Part shown: positions 1 to 11,422 of the stretch, piece after piece
Layout of the letters: every line of letters begins with the position of its first letter
Position numbering within the stretch: position 1 is the stretch's first letter
NCBI GenBank assembly: GCA_021234155.1
Contig: JAJEKV010000099.1
Coordinates: 1,636,297-1,700,296, forward strand
Direction of reading: 5' to 3'
DNA: 64,000 nt
Source of the DNA: Isoetes taiwanensis
Lineage: Eukaryota; Streptophyta; Lycopodiopsida; Isoetales; Isoetaceae
Made by a program: the position numbers and the translations under genes
The notes under the pieces: model-generated
Seen by the model: only the letters and a program-made list of their open reading frames with translations
Database searches by the model: none
What the model was told of the DNA's origin: nothing

Positions 1-372
1 TCACTAATTTGCTTTTGGGTTGTCGTCAAAGATGTGCCAGAATAACAATGTGATCTGACTAGATGGTGGAAAAGAAAAATTGCTATTACAAATATAACAA
101 GAATTATCTTGGACCATCACTCAGGCATATTTTGAGAACAAAATCAAATTCAGCTTGTAGTAAGAATGGGGACTGCGGTGAACGACAAAGTGATCGGTGA
201 AAAGTGTAATCTACACGTCCAACTAGAAAAATACGAATCTGTTCAATGCATCATTAGCACAAATGGCGCTGTTCGGTAGGGTAAACTGCAGACATGGCCA
301 AAGCTGCTAGAAAACATGGTGAATCTTACACATCAAGTCCTTAACCAGAAAAAAAATCCCTTGGGTACATAC
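1..372. other. No recognisable exon; downstream of FTSHI2-like remnant
   Basis: The homologous gene would continue here on the minus strand, because the conserved C-terminal region of FTSHI2 has not been reached. No matching open frame is visible. Either the next intron runs past the window edge or the 3' end of the gene is lost. Confidence 0.4.
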
Positions 373-3300
373 CTGAAATATTGAAGTGGACCAAATTTTT
401 CGAAATCAGATTTATAACGCGTATAACCCTTCTCTTCGCCCTTTCTAGGAATGATTGTTATCTGCCAAGGAATACCAGAAAAAATTGATTTGTCAGCCAA
501 AATTATGTGTATTTCAGAGCAAAGCGACAGAACTACTATGCAGCTATGTAACACATTGCAGAAGCAAATTACTTTGCTCACTTAGCTCATTAGTTTTCGT
601 TGCTCTCTCATGTCAATGCCATTTTCCTCACATTTTCATGTATACTTGCATCTTGTTGTACAACATTTCAAATAAAGCCCCATTAGAGCAACTGGCTTCA
701 TGGCAACTGTGGCAGCTACTGTCGATCAAGTTTTTTACAAAATTACTAATGTAGCCACAAGAGTGTAATTGGAGACTTGTCTATGGGAACTCGTTTCTTC
801 TATCCAATAGCATCCAAGAACAGCAGTGCTTAGAACTCGCTACTTCCATGAAAAGTAGCGCGAAAAATTGCCTATCTAGCCAAAACATAAATGTTGTGCA
901 TGCTCAGGTATTAAAGAACAACCAATTACTAGGTGGCTTCGTGCTAAAAAAGAAAATATGGCCATGAAAAGGACAGTTACACTTTGACATAATATCTCAA
1001 AGAATATTTATTTTTGCGTAATGATACCTTCTGTATATTCTTTGTTTCAGGACAGTTGGCAGCCATGGCGGCCATTGATGCCTCCAGTAATGCAAGCATG
1101 CCAGTTATTCTTTCACTGCGAGGCTTTAAATCAGGTTTACCACCCGCTTCAAATTGTGCAGCTTCAATTAGATCATCGGTAGTCACCTGATTGAGGAAGT
1201 ATTAGCCATAAATGTTCTGCCTGTACGAACACGACACAAAGCTTCTAACCTCAGACCGGCCCTCCCGTAATGCTTTGAAAGTCTTTGCAACCTCAATGAC
1301 ATGAGCAATTTGGGCACCAACCATATTGGTCGTTACATGAGCCGCATGACTTCATAGTCCACATCTTCTGCCATAGGTTTGTTTCTTGCATGGACCTGCA
1401 AAAGCAATTAAGAGAAGAAAAAAACATAGAACACTTTCAACGAATAAGCAGGCCTAAAGTACCTTCAAAATCTCCATGCGCCCTCTCAGGCTTGGCCTGG
1501 GGATACGTATTTTCCTGTCAAACCTACCAGGACGTACAAGTGCAGAATCCAGAATATCAGGCCTATTTGTAGCTGCTATTGTTATCACGTCCCCCTTCCC
1601 TTCAAAGCCATCCAAACAAGTAAGGAGCTGCAAGGACAAAATGAGGTCAATCAAGAGTGCACCAAAATCTTCTCATAACCATGCAGACCTGATTAAGAGT
1701 AGCATCTCGTTCCTGACCACCAGACCCTTCAGTGCGACCACGCTGTCTTCCCACAGCATCCAACTCGTCGATGAAAACTACTGCAGGTGCCTGCATACAA
1801 ATTATGTCACTTCAGAAAATGCAGCAGCTGCTTCAAAAGAGAAGTTCATGAAAAATGCAAAGGGCATGGAACGATCGTCCCCATGAAGTTGCAATTAAAC
1901 TAACAATTAGGATACAACTAAGCTTCTAATGCCTTCTATGTTGGCTCCTAGGATACCTCAAACTTGTAAATAAATAAATAACTTTCGGCCTTGGTATTTG
2001 GGATTAAGGCTCGCTAGTTAGTTTGAGGAGGGAGGGGGATTCATCAACATGCAAATCCACCCCAATATTTGTGATCCACATAAAGAATTTCACCCAAGCA
2101 TGTCATCCAACATGAGCTTTGTATTAGAAACTTGAAAGTACATCCGACATCGCCGCTCGCCAGCAAGGCAAGAAGGAAGGCATATCCTTCAAGCAATCTC
2201 GGCTTGGATCATCCAAGATGGTGGGGTTGAGACCTCAATTATGCGGATCATTTTGTCATAACTTACATTATTCAAGTTATTGTTAATTCAACCGTAAATT
2301 AAATTAACCTCCTTTACTTTCACATGACAATAACACAATTTTCTAAAGGACTTGAAGTTATGTGTCTTTGTTATCCATGGTCTCATATAATGTAGTCAAA
2401 TGCGCTTTGCAAAAAATCCAATGTCTTAATCTTAATTGAAAAAAAGGGGGTAAGAAAGCGCATGTCATTTATCCCATCGCATGTAATAATTTTTTGAAGC
2501 GTGCCTTACATAGGCCTGGATTTGTTTAGAGGGATAAGAAACAGTTTGGAGAACCTACATTTTCCTTGGCCTCAAAGATAAAGTGACCGACTCTTGCGCC
2601 AACTCCAACATAAATTTCAACGAATCGAGATGCCGACATTGCAAAAAATTGACGCCCGACTTCTCCAAGAAGCGCCTTTGGCTAGCAATGTCTTGCTCAC
2701 TCCAGGATCTCCAGAAAGCAGAATTCCAGCTGCCATGACAACTCATGTGAGAACCGATATTCATTATCAATAGGATATAATCTAATATCCTCGTAATTAT
2801 TTGACCTTTATTTCTTTAATTGTTTCTCGGATAAATGATCATTCTCATGCACACAAATGTCAATCAAGATCCTTAGAAATGCAAAGCACCAACTCAAAAT
2901 GAATGCTACAAAAATTTTGGCTCCTGAACAGGTGGATTGCAGAGTGCATACTCGGTATTTTACTGCCTCGTCTCCTATATCTCTCAGCTTGAGTAAAGAA
3001 AAACACTATTTCCTCAAGTTCTCTTCTGATATCTCCAAGACCAGCAACATCATCGAACTTTACATCTGATTGGCTTCCTTCCTTACGAAGACGTACCTTG
3101 GCTCCGGACTTCATAAAATTCATCCCCATCTTAAGTTGGTCACCTTCTTCCTCTTCTACTTTCATCAAACCTTGACTTCTTTACGCATACGACTTGACCT
3201 TCCTTTTCTTCTCTTCAACCTCCACTTGCAAGATTTTCATCCTGTCCTCGTAGTCCTGTTTTCTTTTTTTTACCCCAACTACTACAACAACATAAAACAA

Positions 3301-4052
3301 CCAGAAGAAGAACACGCCAAGAAAGAATCTAACCCCTTCATTTTGTGAAGTCTCATACCAGAACATATTCCATCTCTGCTGGCTCTCAACCTGTTGGATG
3401 AGCTTTTCTTTTCTAGCTTTCTTCTCCTCCAATTCCCGTTTTTCCTGTTCTGCCCTCTTCAATTTTGCAACCTTGCGCTCCTGCTCAAATCTTTCTCTTC
3501 GCTGTTTCATCATCCTAGCATTTTCAATCTCCTGTAACCGCATCGTGGCAGCAGATTGGATACCCCCTAACCGCTTCTGGGAAACCGTTTCTCCTTTTTT
3601 TGCAGTGCCCATAAGCATCCTGTCCAGACCTCTCAAAAAGGAGAGAGAAGGCCCTTTAGTGGCCCATGCAGACAATTCAGGTTGTGGAGTGGGTGGGGTG
3701 TATGCATCAATAACAAATTTGTTCAAATCTAAATCATCCCAACTTTTCCAAAAACCCCCATCCTTTTCCAATGCAGGCAAAACAGTGCCCACAACTCGGT
3801 CGTCACTAAACACTACTAAAACCTGTAAGGTCTGGATTTCAATTTACTATCTGGATGCTTAATCAAATGTTTCAACTTGCCTTCTTTCTTGAGGCTGATC
3901 AAATCTTCATGGGCAATCCAATCCTGAACAAGGGGTAAGTTTTTGGTCCAACTTTCTCGCTCTTCAAGAGACATACTGAATTTTCTCGTTCTTTTACGAC
4001 GACCGACCATCAACGCCCTTTCAATAGGCTTTGAACCTCCCACGGCTACCAT
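373..4052 (-). pseudogene. FTSHI2: FTSHI2-like plastid AAA protein, disrupted copy
   Basis: FTSHI2 (EMB2083 in Arabidopsis) is an inactive FtsH-like AAA ATPase of the plastid inner-envelope Ycf2-FtsHi import motor. Exons on the minus strand, all with GT-AG borders, are about 2952-4052, 2559-2729, 1689-1790, 1463-1627, 1250-1395, 1028-1186 and 373-461. In order they encode a charged coiled-coil stalk with one hydrophobic segment, DVAGLGDIRRELEEIV, a P-loop, Walker B VVFIDELDAVGR, the GSGGQERDATLNQ sensor loop, ATNRPDILD and PGRFDRKI. No HEXXH zinc site is seen, as expected for FtsHi proteins. Lesions are a one-base deletion near 3815, an in-frame TAA at 3181-3183, a +1 shift with a 3-base loss in the P-loop exon, and a one-base deletion in exon 1250-1395, which is 146 nt where 147 would be in frame. 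The P-loop reads GDPGVSKT instead of GxxGxGKT. The first in-frame ATG is at 4052, so no convincing transit peptide is present. It looks like a recently decayed copy, although assembly error is possible. Confidence 0.8.
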
Positions 4053-4821
4053 GGCCCTTTGTTGCGGCGGAGACAACTGCGGCGAGCCACATTTACCGAT
4101 TTCAAGGCAACATGCTATGGGTTTGGTTTGGTGGAGCTGTGGTCCTCTTACGGTCGTTGTTGGCCGCAATGTGCGCCGCGGGAAGGCAACGTGAAAAAAA
4201 TCGATGAGGGAATTTCCATGGTCGGGCAGGTTTAGGGTGCTGAGGCGGGTTCAATCCTGGTATTCGAGCTGCTGGATGACCGAGAGTTTACACCCAGTAG
4301 CCAGTTTGGAGCAGTCACCAGCATATGCTAGGCATATGCCGGCATATACCTGGATATGCCCACATACCCACATAAACCAGGGTTTGCCCCCCTAGGGGCA
4401 ACCCAAAAAGATCATTCTAAAAAATGGAGGATAATAAAATGAAGTATAGAGAACACGTGTCCCACTATCAAGGATCTGCCGTCCATTTGTACGTGTGCTG
4501 GATGAATAAATCGTCTCCCCTGCTCTTATTTTTGTCCTTTTTTTCGCTTTGCCTTGTTTTTTTTTCTGCCGCCCCGACATCTAGCCTTAGGGGACGATCG
4601 ATCGCCTCTGCAGCTGCCTCCAGACTTGGGCGCTCTATAAATCATACATTTTAGACACCACTACTCAGAGCTTCTTGTTTCCGGTAAAAGTCTGATTTTC
4701 TTGATCGATTTTCGACCCATTCTTTGTATATGTAAGATTTAGCTTAGATCTGCGGCAACTGGGTTTTAAATTTGGAAAATTGGAAAACCAGAGCCAAATC
4801 TTTAGTGGCTCTTGTTTCACA
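4053..4821. promoter_or_regulatory. Divergent intergenic promoter region
   Basis: This 770-bp interval separates the divergent FTSHI2-like and DUF1223 genes and should hold both promoters. On the plus strand CTCTATAAATC at 4632-4642 is a good TATA box, about 180 bp before the DUF1223 ATG. Around 4319-4365 there is a cluster of GCATATG-like palindromic hexamers whose meaning is unknown. The promoter assignment is inferred from position and the TATA motif. Confidence 0.45.
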
Positions 4822-5990
4822 ATGTTGCGTAGGCTGTGTTGCTGTTTAGACAGAGGGTCGGCAGCAGAAAAAGCTAGCAAGGTGAACTCCAGTACAGCAG
4901 ATACCGGGGCTAAGCAGCAAAATGCAAGCAATCCAGAAGATTCAAGAAAGCAAGGAAATGCAGGATCTAAGGCAGCAAAGAGTTCCCAGGGCGCTGTATT
5001 GGTAGAAATGTTTACTTCCCAAGGATGCACTTCATGCCCTTCTGCAGATCTTCTTATTTCCAAAGTTGGGGGAGGCAAGTCTGAGGAAGTTGCTCTAGAA
5101 GTCCCAATTGTGGTATTAGCTTTTCATGTTGATTATTGGGACTATTTGGGCTGGCGTGACCCTTTTGCCAGTAGTGCTTGGACTTTGAGACAGAGATCTT
5201 ATGGTCAGGCTTTGCAACAGGATTCAATTTATACTCCTGAAGTGGTTGTTCAAGGAAAATCCCATTGTATTGCATCTGCAATAGATCCAATATTGGGTCT
5301 TATACATTCTGCTCCTCGATTTCCTGAACCTGAAATCAAGGTAAGTTCATAAAAAACATGATTTTGTCACTTTCTTCATATAATGTTTTGATTGTAGATC
5401 TAATTTGCAGTAAGTCTGCATTTGGCTGGGAATGATCAGAGAATATATGTTACATGGATCCAAATATTTAATGCCATTTTGCAGTTGTGAATTGTGTTTG
5501 AGGGAGACATCTGTATTTGATTAGGAATTACAATAAGGGATTCATATTAGCTAAAGAGTCGACTAGTTGGAGGATTTGAATTTTAAATATGCGTGTGAAA
5601 CTGGCTGGCTAAATTAATTGTTAATCATTGCAGGCAACTTTTGAAAGGCTTTCGGAGCTGTCGTTGCAAGTTTCTCTGCAAATAAGTTTGAAAATCAAAG
5701 TCGACACCTTCGCTCTTGATGTAATGGTAGCCATCTACCAGAATGGACTGGTTACCAATTGTGAAAGGGGTGAAAATAAAGGCAGAATGCTCACAAATGA
5801 TTTTGTGGTAAGAGGGCTGGAGAAAGCCTGCACATTAAAGGACTGGCCATCCAAGAAGCCTGTGAATGCACAGGTCACTTTCTCACTTTGGGAAGGGTAT
5901 GCAAAGACAAAAAGTGGAATGGCAGTCTTCTTTCAAAATCCAGTCACAATGGAAGCTTATGGAGCACAACTCCTAAATCTACCTGATTAG
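4822..5990 (+). CDS. DUF1223 thioredoxin-fold protein (two exons)
   Basis: The coding sequence is join(4822..5340, 5634..5990), 291 codons, with donor AAG|GTAAGT and acceptor TTGCAG|GC in phase 0. The N-terminus is basic and Cys-rich (MLRRLCCCLDRG), followed by a low-complexity Ser/Lys/Gln linker to about residue 55. The DUF1223 domain then begins with VEMFTSQGCTSCPSAD, which retains a CxxC pair, and continues with FHVDYWDYLGWRDPFA and YTPEVVVQG, all typical of the family. Exon 2 completes the C-terminal beta-rich part. DUF1223 proteins have a thioredoxin-like fold, but their substrate and pathway are not known. An open frame continues 14 codons upstream to a TTG at 4780, which is unlikely as a eukaryotic start. 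The gene has no frame damage, which makes a generally poor assembly unlikely as the cause of the breaks in its neighbour. Confidence 0.9.
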
Positions 5991-7237
5991 TAACTTTTTT
6001 CTCTGATGCTTACATACAGGCAGTAGTGACTCATTCTGTTTGAACGTTATACATACAATTCTTTACAATGTAAGTACATGTTGTCATCTGTAATATATGG
6101 TTGGAAATTTTCAAGTTACATTGTTTACAAGGAAAATAACTTGCTGGTAGGTACAAGTGAAGCTTCAATTTAGCCCCTTGCCCTTCTAGCACATATGTAC
6201 TTACAGAAGTTGATAGCCAATAAAAATTTAGCCGAAGAAAGGAAGGCAAGGTTAATGAGCTCACCTACTGTTTCATTATGATATAGAGAGTTACCTTCTG
6301 TTAAGTGAATATGGCTCTTTTACTGGCATGCTTTCAGTCAGCTTAATGGGGTGAAAATCTCTAGCTTTTGAGATGTTAAGATCTTGTTCCTTGCCTATTG
6401 CCAACTTTAATCTGCAAAAAATACATTCAATTGCATTTTGTGGAAGGGATGGATGGTTTTCCACTTTTACAAACTATTAAAAGAGATTTATGGAGGAAGG
6501 AGACCATATCACTACTTCCACTTGTTTTAATACATTGAGTTGTTTATAAAGAAACAAGTCGACCTTGGAAATTGTACATTTTTTAATCTTCATATAAAAA
6601 TGTTGTTTCAACTATTGCTTTGACTTTCTTTTCCATTGTCCAACATAGGAGACTCACATAATGAAACCTTGTGGAAGACATAAAGGATCAATTGTTGTTT
6701 AGAGAACCTAGCGTAAATATGAGGGTCTGGCATAAAAGTGTTTGTGTAGAACGTGCAAGATTCACTTTTATACACTTTGTATCCAACCTATAGAAAATTC
6801 TATGAAATCCAATGACTAAAGGTTGTCCTCTGATGGTTTCCCAAAATGATGCATACTAGATCCTGCTTTGCACTTGTTTATTGAACTAGATGATGTGGTA
6901 GTTGTGATAGTTCAAGATCAAAACTTAAGTTTCACATCAAATTACATTCACAAAATGAAAGCTAGTGACAGCCTTCCTTCACTTACCAAGGTCAAGATCT
7001 GGAAGTAGTGCAAACGTATAGGTACCAGTATTTGGACACATGTTTCTTAAGTAAGCTTTGGGTTAACAATACTCTGGAGCTTGTAAGAACATTGCACTAA
7101 AAACTAGATTAATCCATCGTTTGTCGAGGGTTCAGAACGGTACCTATTAACACATTCACATATGAGAAAGCGAAGAGTGATTGCATCCATTTGCATATGA
7201 GCACATTGCCTCAGAATTGAGAGAGGTATGGGCCCAA
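5991..7237. other. Intergenic, no gene seen
   Basis: This AT-rich sequence holds the 3' UTR of the DUF1223 gene in its first few hundred bases. Beyond that I see no coding signature, tandem repeat or transposon end. Confidence 0.5.
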
Positions 7238-7470
7238 GAAGAGCGAGAAAACAGAGTTTGACAATGCTGCCAACTAGGATCTATTGAAGATGAGTGCCAC
7301 ACTTTTGAAAATTGTCCAGCATTTGCACCCGAGTACGATATACCGGGTTTGTTTACACCTAACCAACCGCTATTTGTGATGATGAACGCATCTCCAGTAG
7401 GGGCGCTAGCATCTTATATTCAGGAGGTACTAGGCTTAGGGGCTCAATTGTGCTCATGTTCACTGTATTG
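7238..7470 (+). pseudogene. LINE ORF2 C-terminal remnant
   Basis: The translation around 7250-7470 matches the zinc-binding tail of plant LINE ORF2 proteins: an R-V-stop-QCC motif followed by SIEDECHTFENCPAF. This is the usual RxCxxC...E.H....CP pattern with the first Cys codon changed to TGA. About 45 further residues stay open to a stop at 7470. No reverse transcriptase is found upstream, so this is a short, dead fragment. Confidence 0.55.
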
Positions 7471-8430
7471 ATATACGGTTCATTAGCAAGATTTTTACTG
7501 CTAAGGTTTTTTCCACGAAAACCCTTCGAAAATCCTGCTAAGGTTTTTGCCTCGAAAATCCTGGACAGGAATAGGTTGGTTGTTCTTTATTTGTTTGGGT
7601 CCCATATGCCATTTGGTTTCCCTAAACCATAAAGACCCATTTCAATTTTTTTCAATTCTTATAATCCACTAGTTTTTTGTGTTCTTAGATCTTAGCTAAC
7701 TTTAAAGAAGCATGTTGACTATAGGTGTTATCCAATTGTACTTTATCGACTTTATCATTTTGTTGTCATAATCAAATTACCATGTTATGACACTCATTGC
7801 AAATTAGACATTCTATAACATCCTAGAAAATAAATTCAAGCTCACACATCGAACAAGCATTGAGCTTGTCGCATTTGAAATTATAACATTGTTAGAGTTA
7901 TATGCATGTGCAGTCATCAAACACATTATTAGATGTTATATGCATATGTTAACAATTCAACAACCTTCAATACCAAAGGCGTCTTCACCAGCTGTGCAAT
8001 TTCAACACAAAGGGGCCTGCTAGAGTTTGTATTTTCTTAGTTCAACAGATAAAGATGAGGTCACGTTTTTGTCCAGGAAACATTGTCCATGATGTCCATG
8101 GAAGGGTTTTATAGGGTTTCATTGCTGTCGTGATGCCAATTAGAGACCTTTAATTCAACAATAATGAACTCGATGCAATGCAAAGCATGGAAGTTTTCCT
8201 AGCTAGTTTTAAGATCACTCTACCATGGTTGCTATCACAATCAAGCAAGCTGCTTGAATTTATTTGTTTTCGAATAATTAAGGCCACTCAGATCAAAGTG
8301 TGTACAGGAGGGAATCCCTGTATGGAAAGCTTTGAAGCATTGATATGGAAGCCTGCATAGAAGGTTGAAAAGGAAAGGAAATTAAAGGAATAGAATAGAA
8401 TAGAACCTCAAGTATGTATGGAGGGAGGGA
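7471..8430. other. Intergenic with one dispersed repeat
   Basis: No gene is visible. The stretch 7783-7850, starting CCATGTTATGACACTC, is a diverged copy of the sequence that hosts the SINE near 49.6-50.0 kb, but without a SINE. Confidence 0.45.
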
Positions 8431-8931
8431 GGGCGGGAGAGATGCGTTGGCCACATGCTTGTCGAGAGACAACTTGAGATATTGGGAGAGATGGGAGATG
8501 GCGAGAGATGAAGGCAGAGTAAAAAATTTGGCTCTCCCTTTGAGAGACAAATGGCCCCTAACTATTGTTAGGGCCCTCGTCTGTTTTATGGTTAGGGGCA
8601 TAACGGCCGGTTTCTCATTTTTGGCATCCAAAAACTCTTCCAGAATTTGAGCCATTAATTCCGATCCCTGTTCAAGAAATGATCTCCATTTTCTTTCTCT
8701 GATCTACCCGCGCAGTTACCACTTCAATTCCGCATTCTTGCACTGCGACTCGCATGAAACCAACAAAGCGCCATAGATAGGCTTCTCATTCATCTCAGCA
8801 GATTTGCTACAATGGTGGACAGTGGATAGCCACACACATGCGAACTATCCACAAAAAATAAAGGGAAAATCCAATTATATCATTTGGACCCCAAAACAAA
8901 TACAATGCTAATAGATGAGTGGCTGATGTAC

Positions 8932-9013
8932 CTGCCGAAAGCTTATCACCGGGATTAAAAAGCCCCGCCCTTCGGGTTTTGAGGAAAAACCCTAGTGATA
9001 AGCCTTCGGCAGG
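8932..9013. repeat. 82-bp foldback
   Basis: The arms CCTGCCGAAAGCTTATCAC and GTGATAAGCCTTCGGCAGG are inverted repeats with one mismatch. The centre is also partly self-complementary (CCCGCCC/TTCGGGTTTT). It lies inside Harbinger C, upstream of the Myb-like gene. It could be a tiny foldback transposon or a hairpin-forming regulatory sequence. Confidence 0.6.
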
Positions 9014-9345
9014 GGCTTAGACAAACGTAAGGCATAGAATCGCCCCAAAAACCAGCATTGAGAAATCCAAGCGGATGGCGCCGCCAACTGTACACGCACA
9101 TCACCAACAACAAGCGAGAAACATACCAAAGAATAGCATCACCCGGTGGGTGGGAAAAAGCATCACCCAACGGATGGAAAAACATGATAAACGAGAACTT
9201 GTACAAAATAGAATAAACAAAGAAGGGGGGGAGGGTGGGTTCAAGGAGAATAAGGTACTGCTGAGAGAAGAGGAAGCGCCGATGAAACGTCGATGAAGAA
9301 TTCCACAATAAGTAGGAAACGCCCAACCTGACAAACGGCCCAAAA

Positions 9346-9410
9346 CGCATGCAATGCATGCATGCGACGCATGCAATGCATGCATGCGACGCATGCAATG
9401 CATGCATGCT
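9346..9410. promoter_or_regulatory. Tandem RY (CATGCA) repeat
   Basis: A 22-bp unit containing CATGCAATGCATGCATGC is repeated three times with almost no change, ending about 200 bp before the ATG of the Myb-like gene at 9608. CATGCA is the RY core bound by plant B3-domain factors of the ABI3/FUS3 class. The repeat is seen directly; its regulatory role is inferred from motif and position. Confidence 0.5.
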
Positions 9411-9607
9411 CGTCTTGAGCAAGAATGCCAATTCGCTACGCGAATCAACGACATTAGGTTAAAAGATCGGCCTTGCAATTCAATATCCTCGAGCATTGAC
9501 AATAAGATTTACAATTTCAGGTTTGTAACTGTTCTTGTAAATTTCTGATGTAAATTGTGATCAAGAACTAATTTGCTGTCAATTTCTATTCTACCAGGCA
9601 TTCAATC

Positions 9608-10739
9608 ATGACTAGAGCTACTAGATCTGCTCTTCCAGCAACCATGAAATCTTTTGTGCCTCCTAGAACCGAGAAATTGCCTTCAAAGAGGCCGAAGAAG
9701 ATGACTGGCCAAATTCTTGAATCCAATGCATTGCAGATAGGTACAAATGATTGCAATCCAAGGAAGCAGGGCTTCAAATCCTGGTGAGTCGATACCCCCT
9801 GAAAATTCCTTGGCCTTGATTGTTCATGAAAATGATTTTGATACCATTCAAAGCAAAAAAAGAAAGCGGCCTGTTGATTGGTCTGACAATGCAATTGGCA
9901 CAATGTTATCCTTGATAAAAGAGTATAAGGTTCATAACAATGGAAATATTAATCAACCGCCAGTCAGTGGAGAGAGAGTCAGTTTAGAAGATTTAAGGCA
10001 ATTGAGAAACAAATGGGATAAGTTGCAGATAAAATTTAGGGATGAAAAAGAAGCTTCAAATAGGACTGGTGCAGAACCTTCAAGTTGGCCATGGCTTGAA
10101 TTCATGGAAGATTTAAAGCATGGACAGACTAATGAGAGAGACATACCTGATGGTGGAGATGATGGATCTTTTGGTCCCGAGGCATTTGAGGAAGCTCAAA
10201 TGTTCACAAATGAATTCATATCTCAAGCATTCTATGAGACAATTGGTATTGAAGCCTCTTTTGTGGAAGAGGAATTCATAAATGTTGACGATACTGGAGG
10301 TGTTTCTGACAGTCCTAACAGCCCTATTGGTAATGAGAAGCACAGCAGTAAGGACATTTCAAGTGCTCAAAAAGAAAATAGTGAGAAAGAAACACCAAGT
10401 GGCTGCAATATCTCTGAGACAAGCCCAAGATCAGCAGCTTGCAATAAGCCAGGAGTGTGTGGGAAGCCAACAACTAAAAGAAGATCACGAGTTCACATAG
10501 ATGAAGACATAGCAACAAGAATATCTAAAATGGCAAACCGTGTTGGTGAGAATGAAGCAAGGAAATTGGAGTTTATGAGGGAGGATTCATTGAAAAGCGG
10601 AATTGATCAAGCAAATGAGAGAGCAAATGGTCTAAAAATTGTTGAATCCATGGTCAGCATGATACAAAATATTTGTCAGATGATAAAGAACACCCTTCTC
10701 GAGATTGCCAAGCTTGCATCATCCAAACAGAATTCTTAG
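9608..10739 (+). pseudogene. Harbinger Myb/SANT-like protein, copy C (nearly intact)
   Basis: The second protein of PIF/Harbinger elements is a Myb/SANT-like DNA-binding partner of the transposase. The frame opens at the ATG at 9608, with a basic start and the family marker KKMTGQI. It shifts near 9780 and continues open to the TAG at 10739. The SANT-like helices are RPVDWSDNAIGTMLSLIKEY and LRQLRNKWDKLQIKFRDEKE, followed by the W-P-W-LEFM segment. An acidic and Ser-rich middle follows, then a Lys/Arg-rich stretch (TTKRRSRVHIDEDIA) and an amphipathic C-terminal helix. Copies A and B encode the same start (RRTxKMxGQISMDV) and the same C-terminal block. One indel separates this copy from a full ORF of about 375 codons. 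Confidence 0.75.
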
Positions 10740-10988
10740 GTAAGTGTTCTGTAATTTTGTTATTCAAAAGATTTCAGAGTTTTGTAATTTTTAATTATGT
10801 GTTTCAGTTACTTCAATTGTTGAATGATTGGTTTCATGAAATAGGTGCTTCATAAAGTTTAATTGCCTCTTAGATTTATGTACATAACATGGTGTCAAAT
10901 TCTGCAAAAAGCTGAATTTATACATCATGAGGTACCATTCTTAAACAGAACATAATGGCACAAATTTCCCTACATAGGTTGGCGTGAA

Positions 10989-11422
10989 ATGTCCCTTCCT
11001 ATTCTCTTCTGCATGGCACGAAGAAAGTTATTGATTCGGCGCTCCCTCCCCCCCTCCCCCGCCCCGCCTTCGAGCTCATCTTCAAGCTCGAGCTCCTCTT
11101 CCTACTCTCTTCCGCCTTCGAGCTCGTGTTCAGGATCAAGCTCGTCTTCCATATCCATGGCTAATCAAGCCGATTCTTCCACTACTATCGAATCTGAGGG
11201 AGTTTTGCCACTGGAGATGAGAAGGCACCACCAAACCATATCCCAAAGGGTTATCATGGATATTACGAAATGGGGATAAGGATCGAGGAGCAACTGTTAC
11301 ATTGGGCTGAAGCAGCAGAACTGTGCCAAGTTTTGCATCTGGAAGTTACCTTTCTGAAAAATGCAGATGCTTGGTGCATGTACGAAGTGACGAGCCCAAT
11401 TTTTGCATGCGAGTTCTGTTGA
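10989..11422 (+). pseudogene. Harbinger third ORF, Ser-rich/USP-like protein, copy C
   Basis: Downstream of the Myb-like gene and in the same direction is an ORF with a Ser-rich N-terminus (about residues 20-55) that runs to a stop near 11280. In the next frame, after a single indel, the protein continues as RIEEQLLHWAEAAE, then VLHLEVTFLKNADAWCMYEV, to a TGA at 11422. The same order is found in copy A (SVDQEVLEWAAN... KWCLHEI) and copy B. The C-terminal part resembles the first beta-alpha-beta unit of universal stress protein domains. The start could be 10989 or the ATG at 11013. Its function is unknown. Confidence 0.6.

Noticed and set aside
3181-3190. Double frameshift near 3180 in the FTSHI2 copy
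   Set aside because: Rechecking the codons shows both sides in the same frame, separated by a single in-frame TAA. It is recorded as a nonsense codon only.
3790-3840. A short intron between 3815 and 3840 using TTACAG
   Set aside because: The only possible donor would give an intron of about 25 bases, too short for plants. Alignment length fits a one-base deletion instead.
4780-4821. Upstream extension of the DUF1223 ORF from a TTG
   Set aside because: Non-ATG start in a plant gene with a good ATG at 4822 and a TATA box suitably placed upstream.
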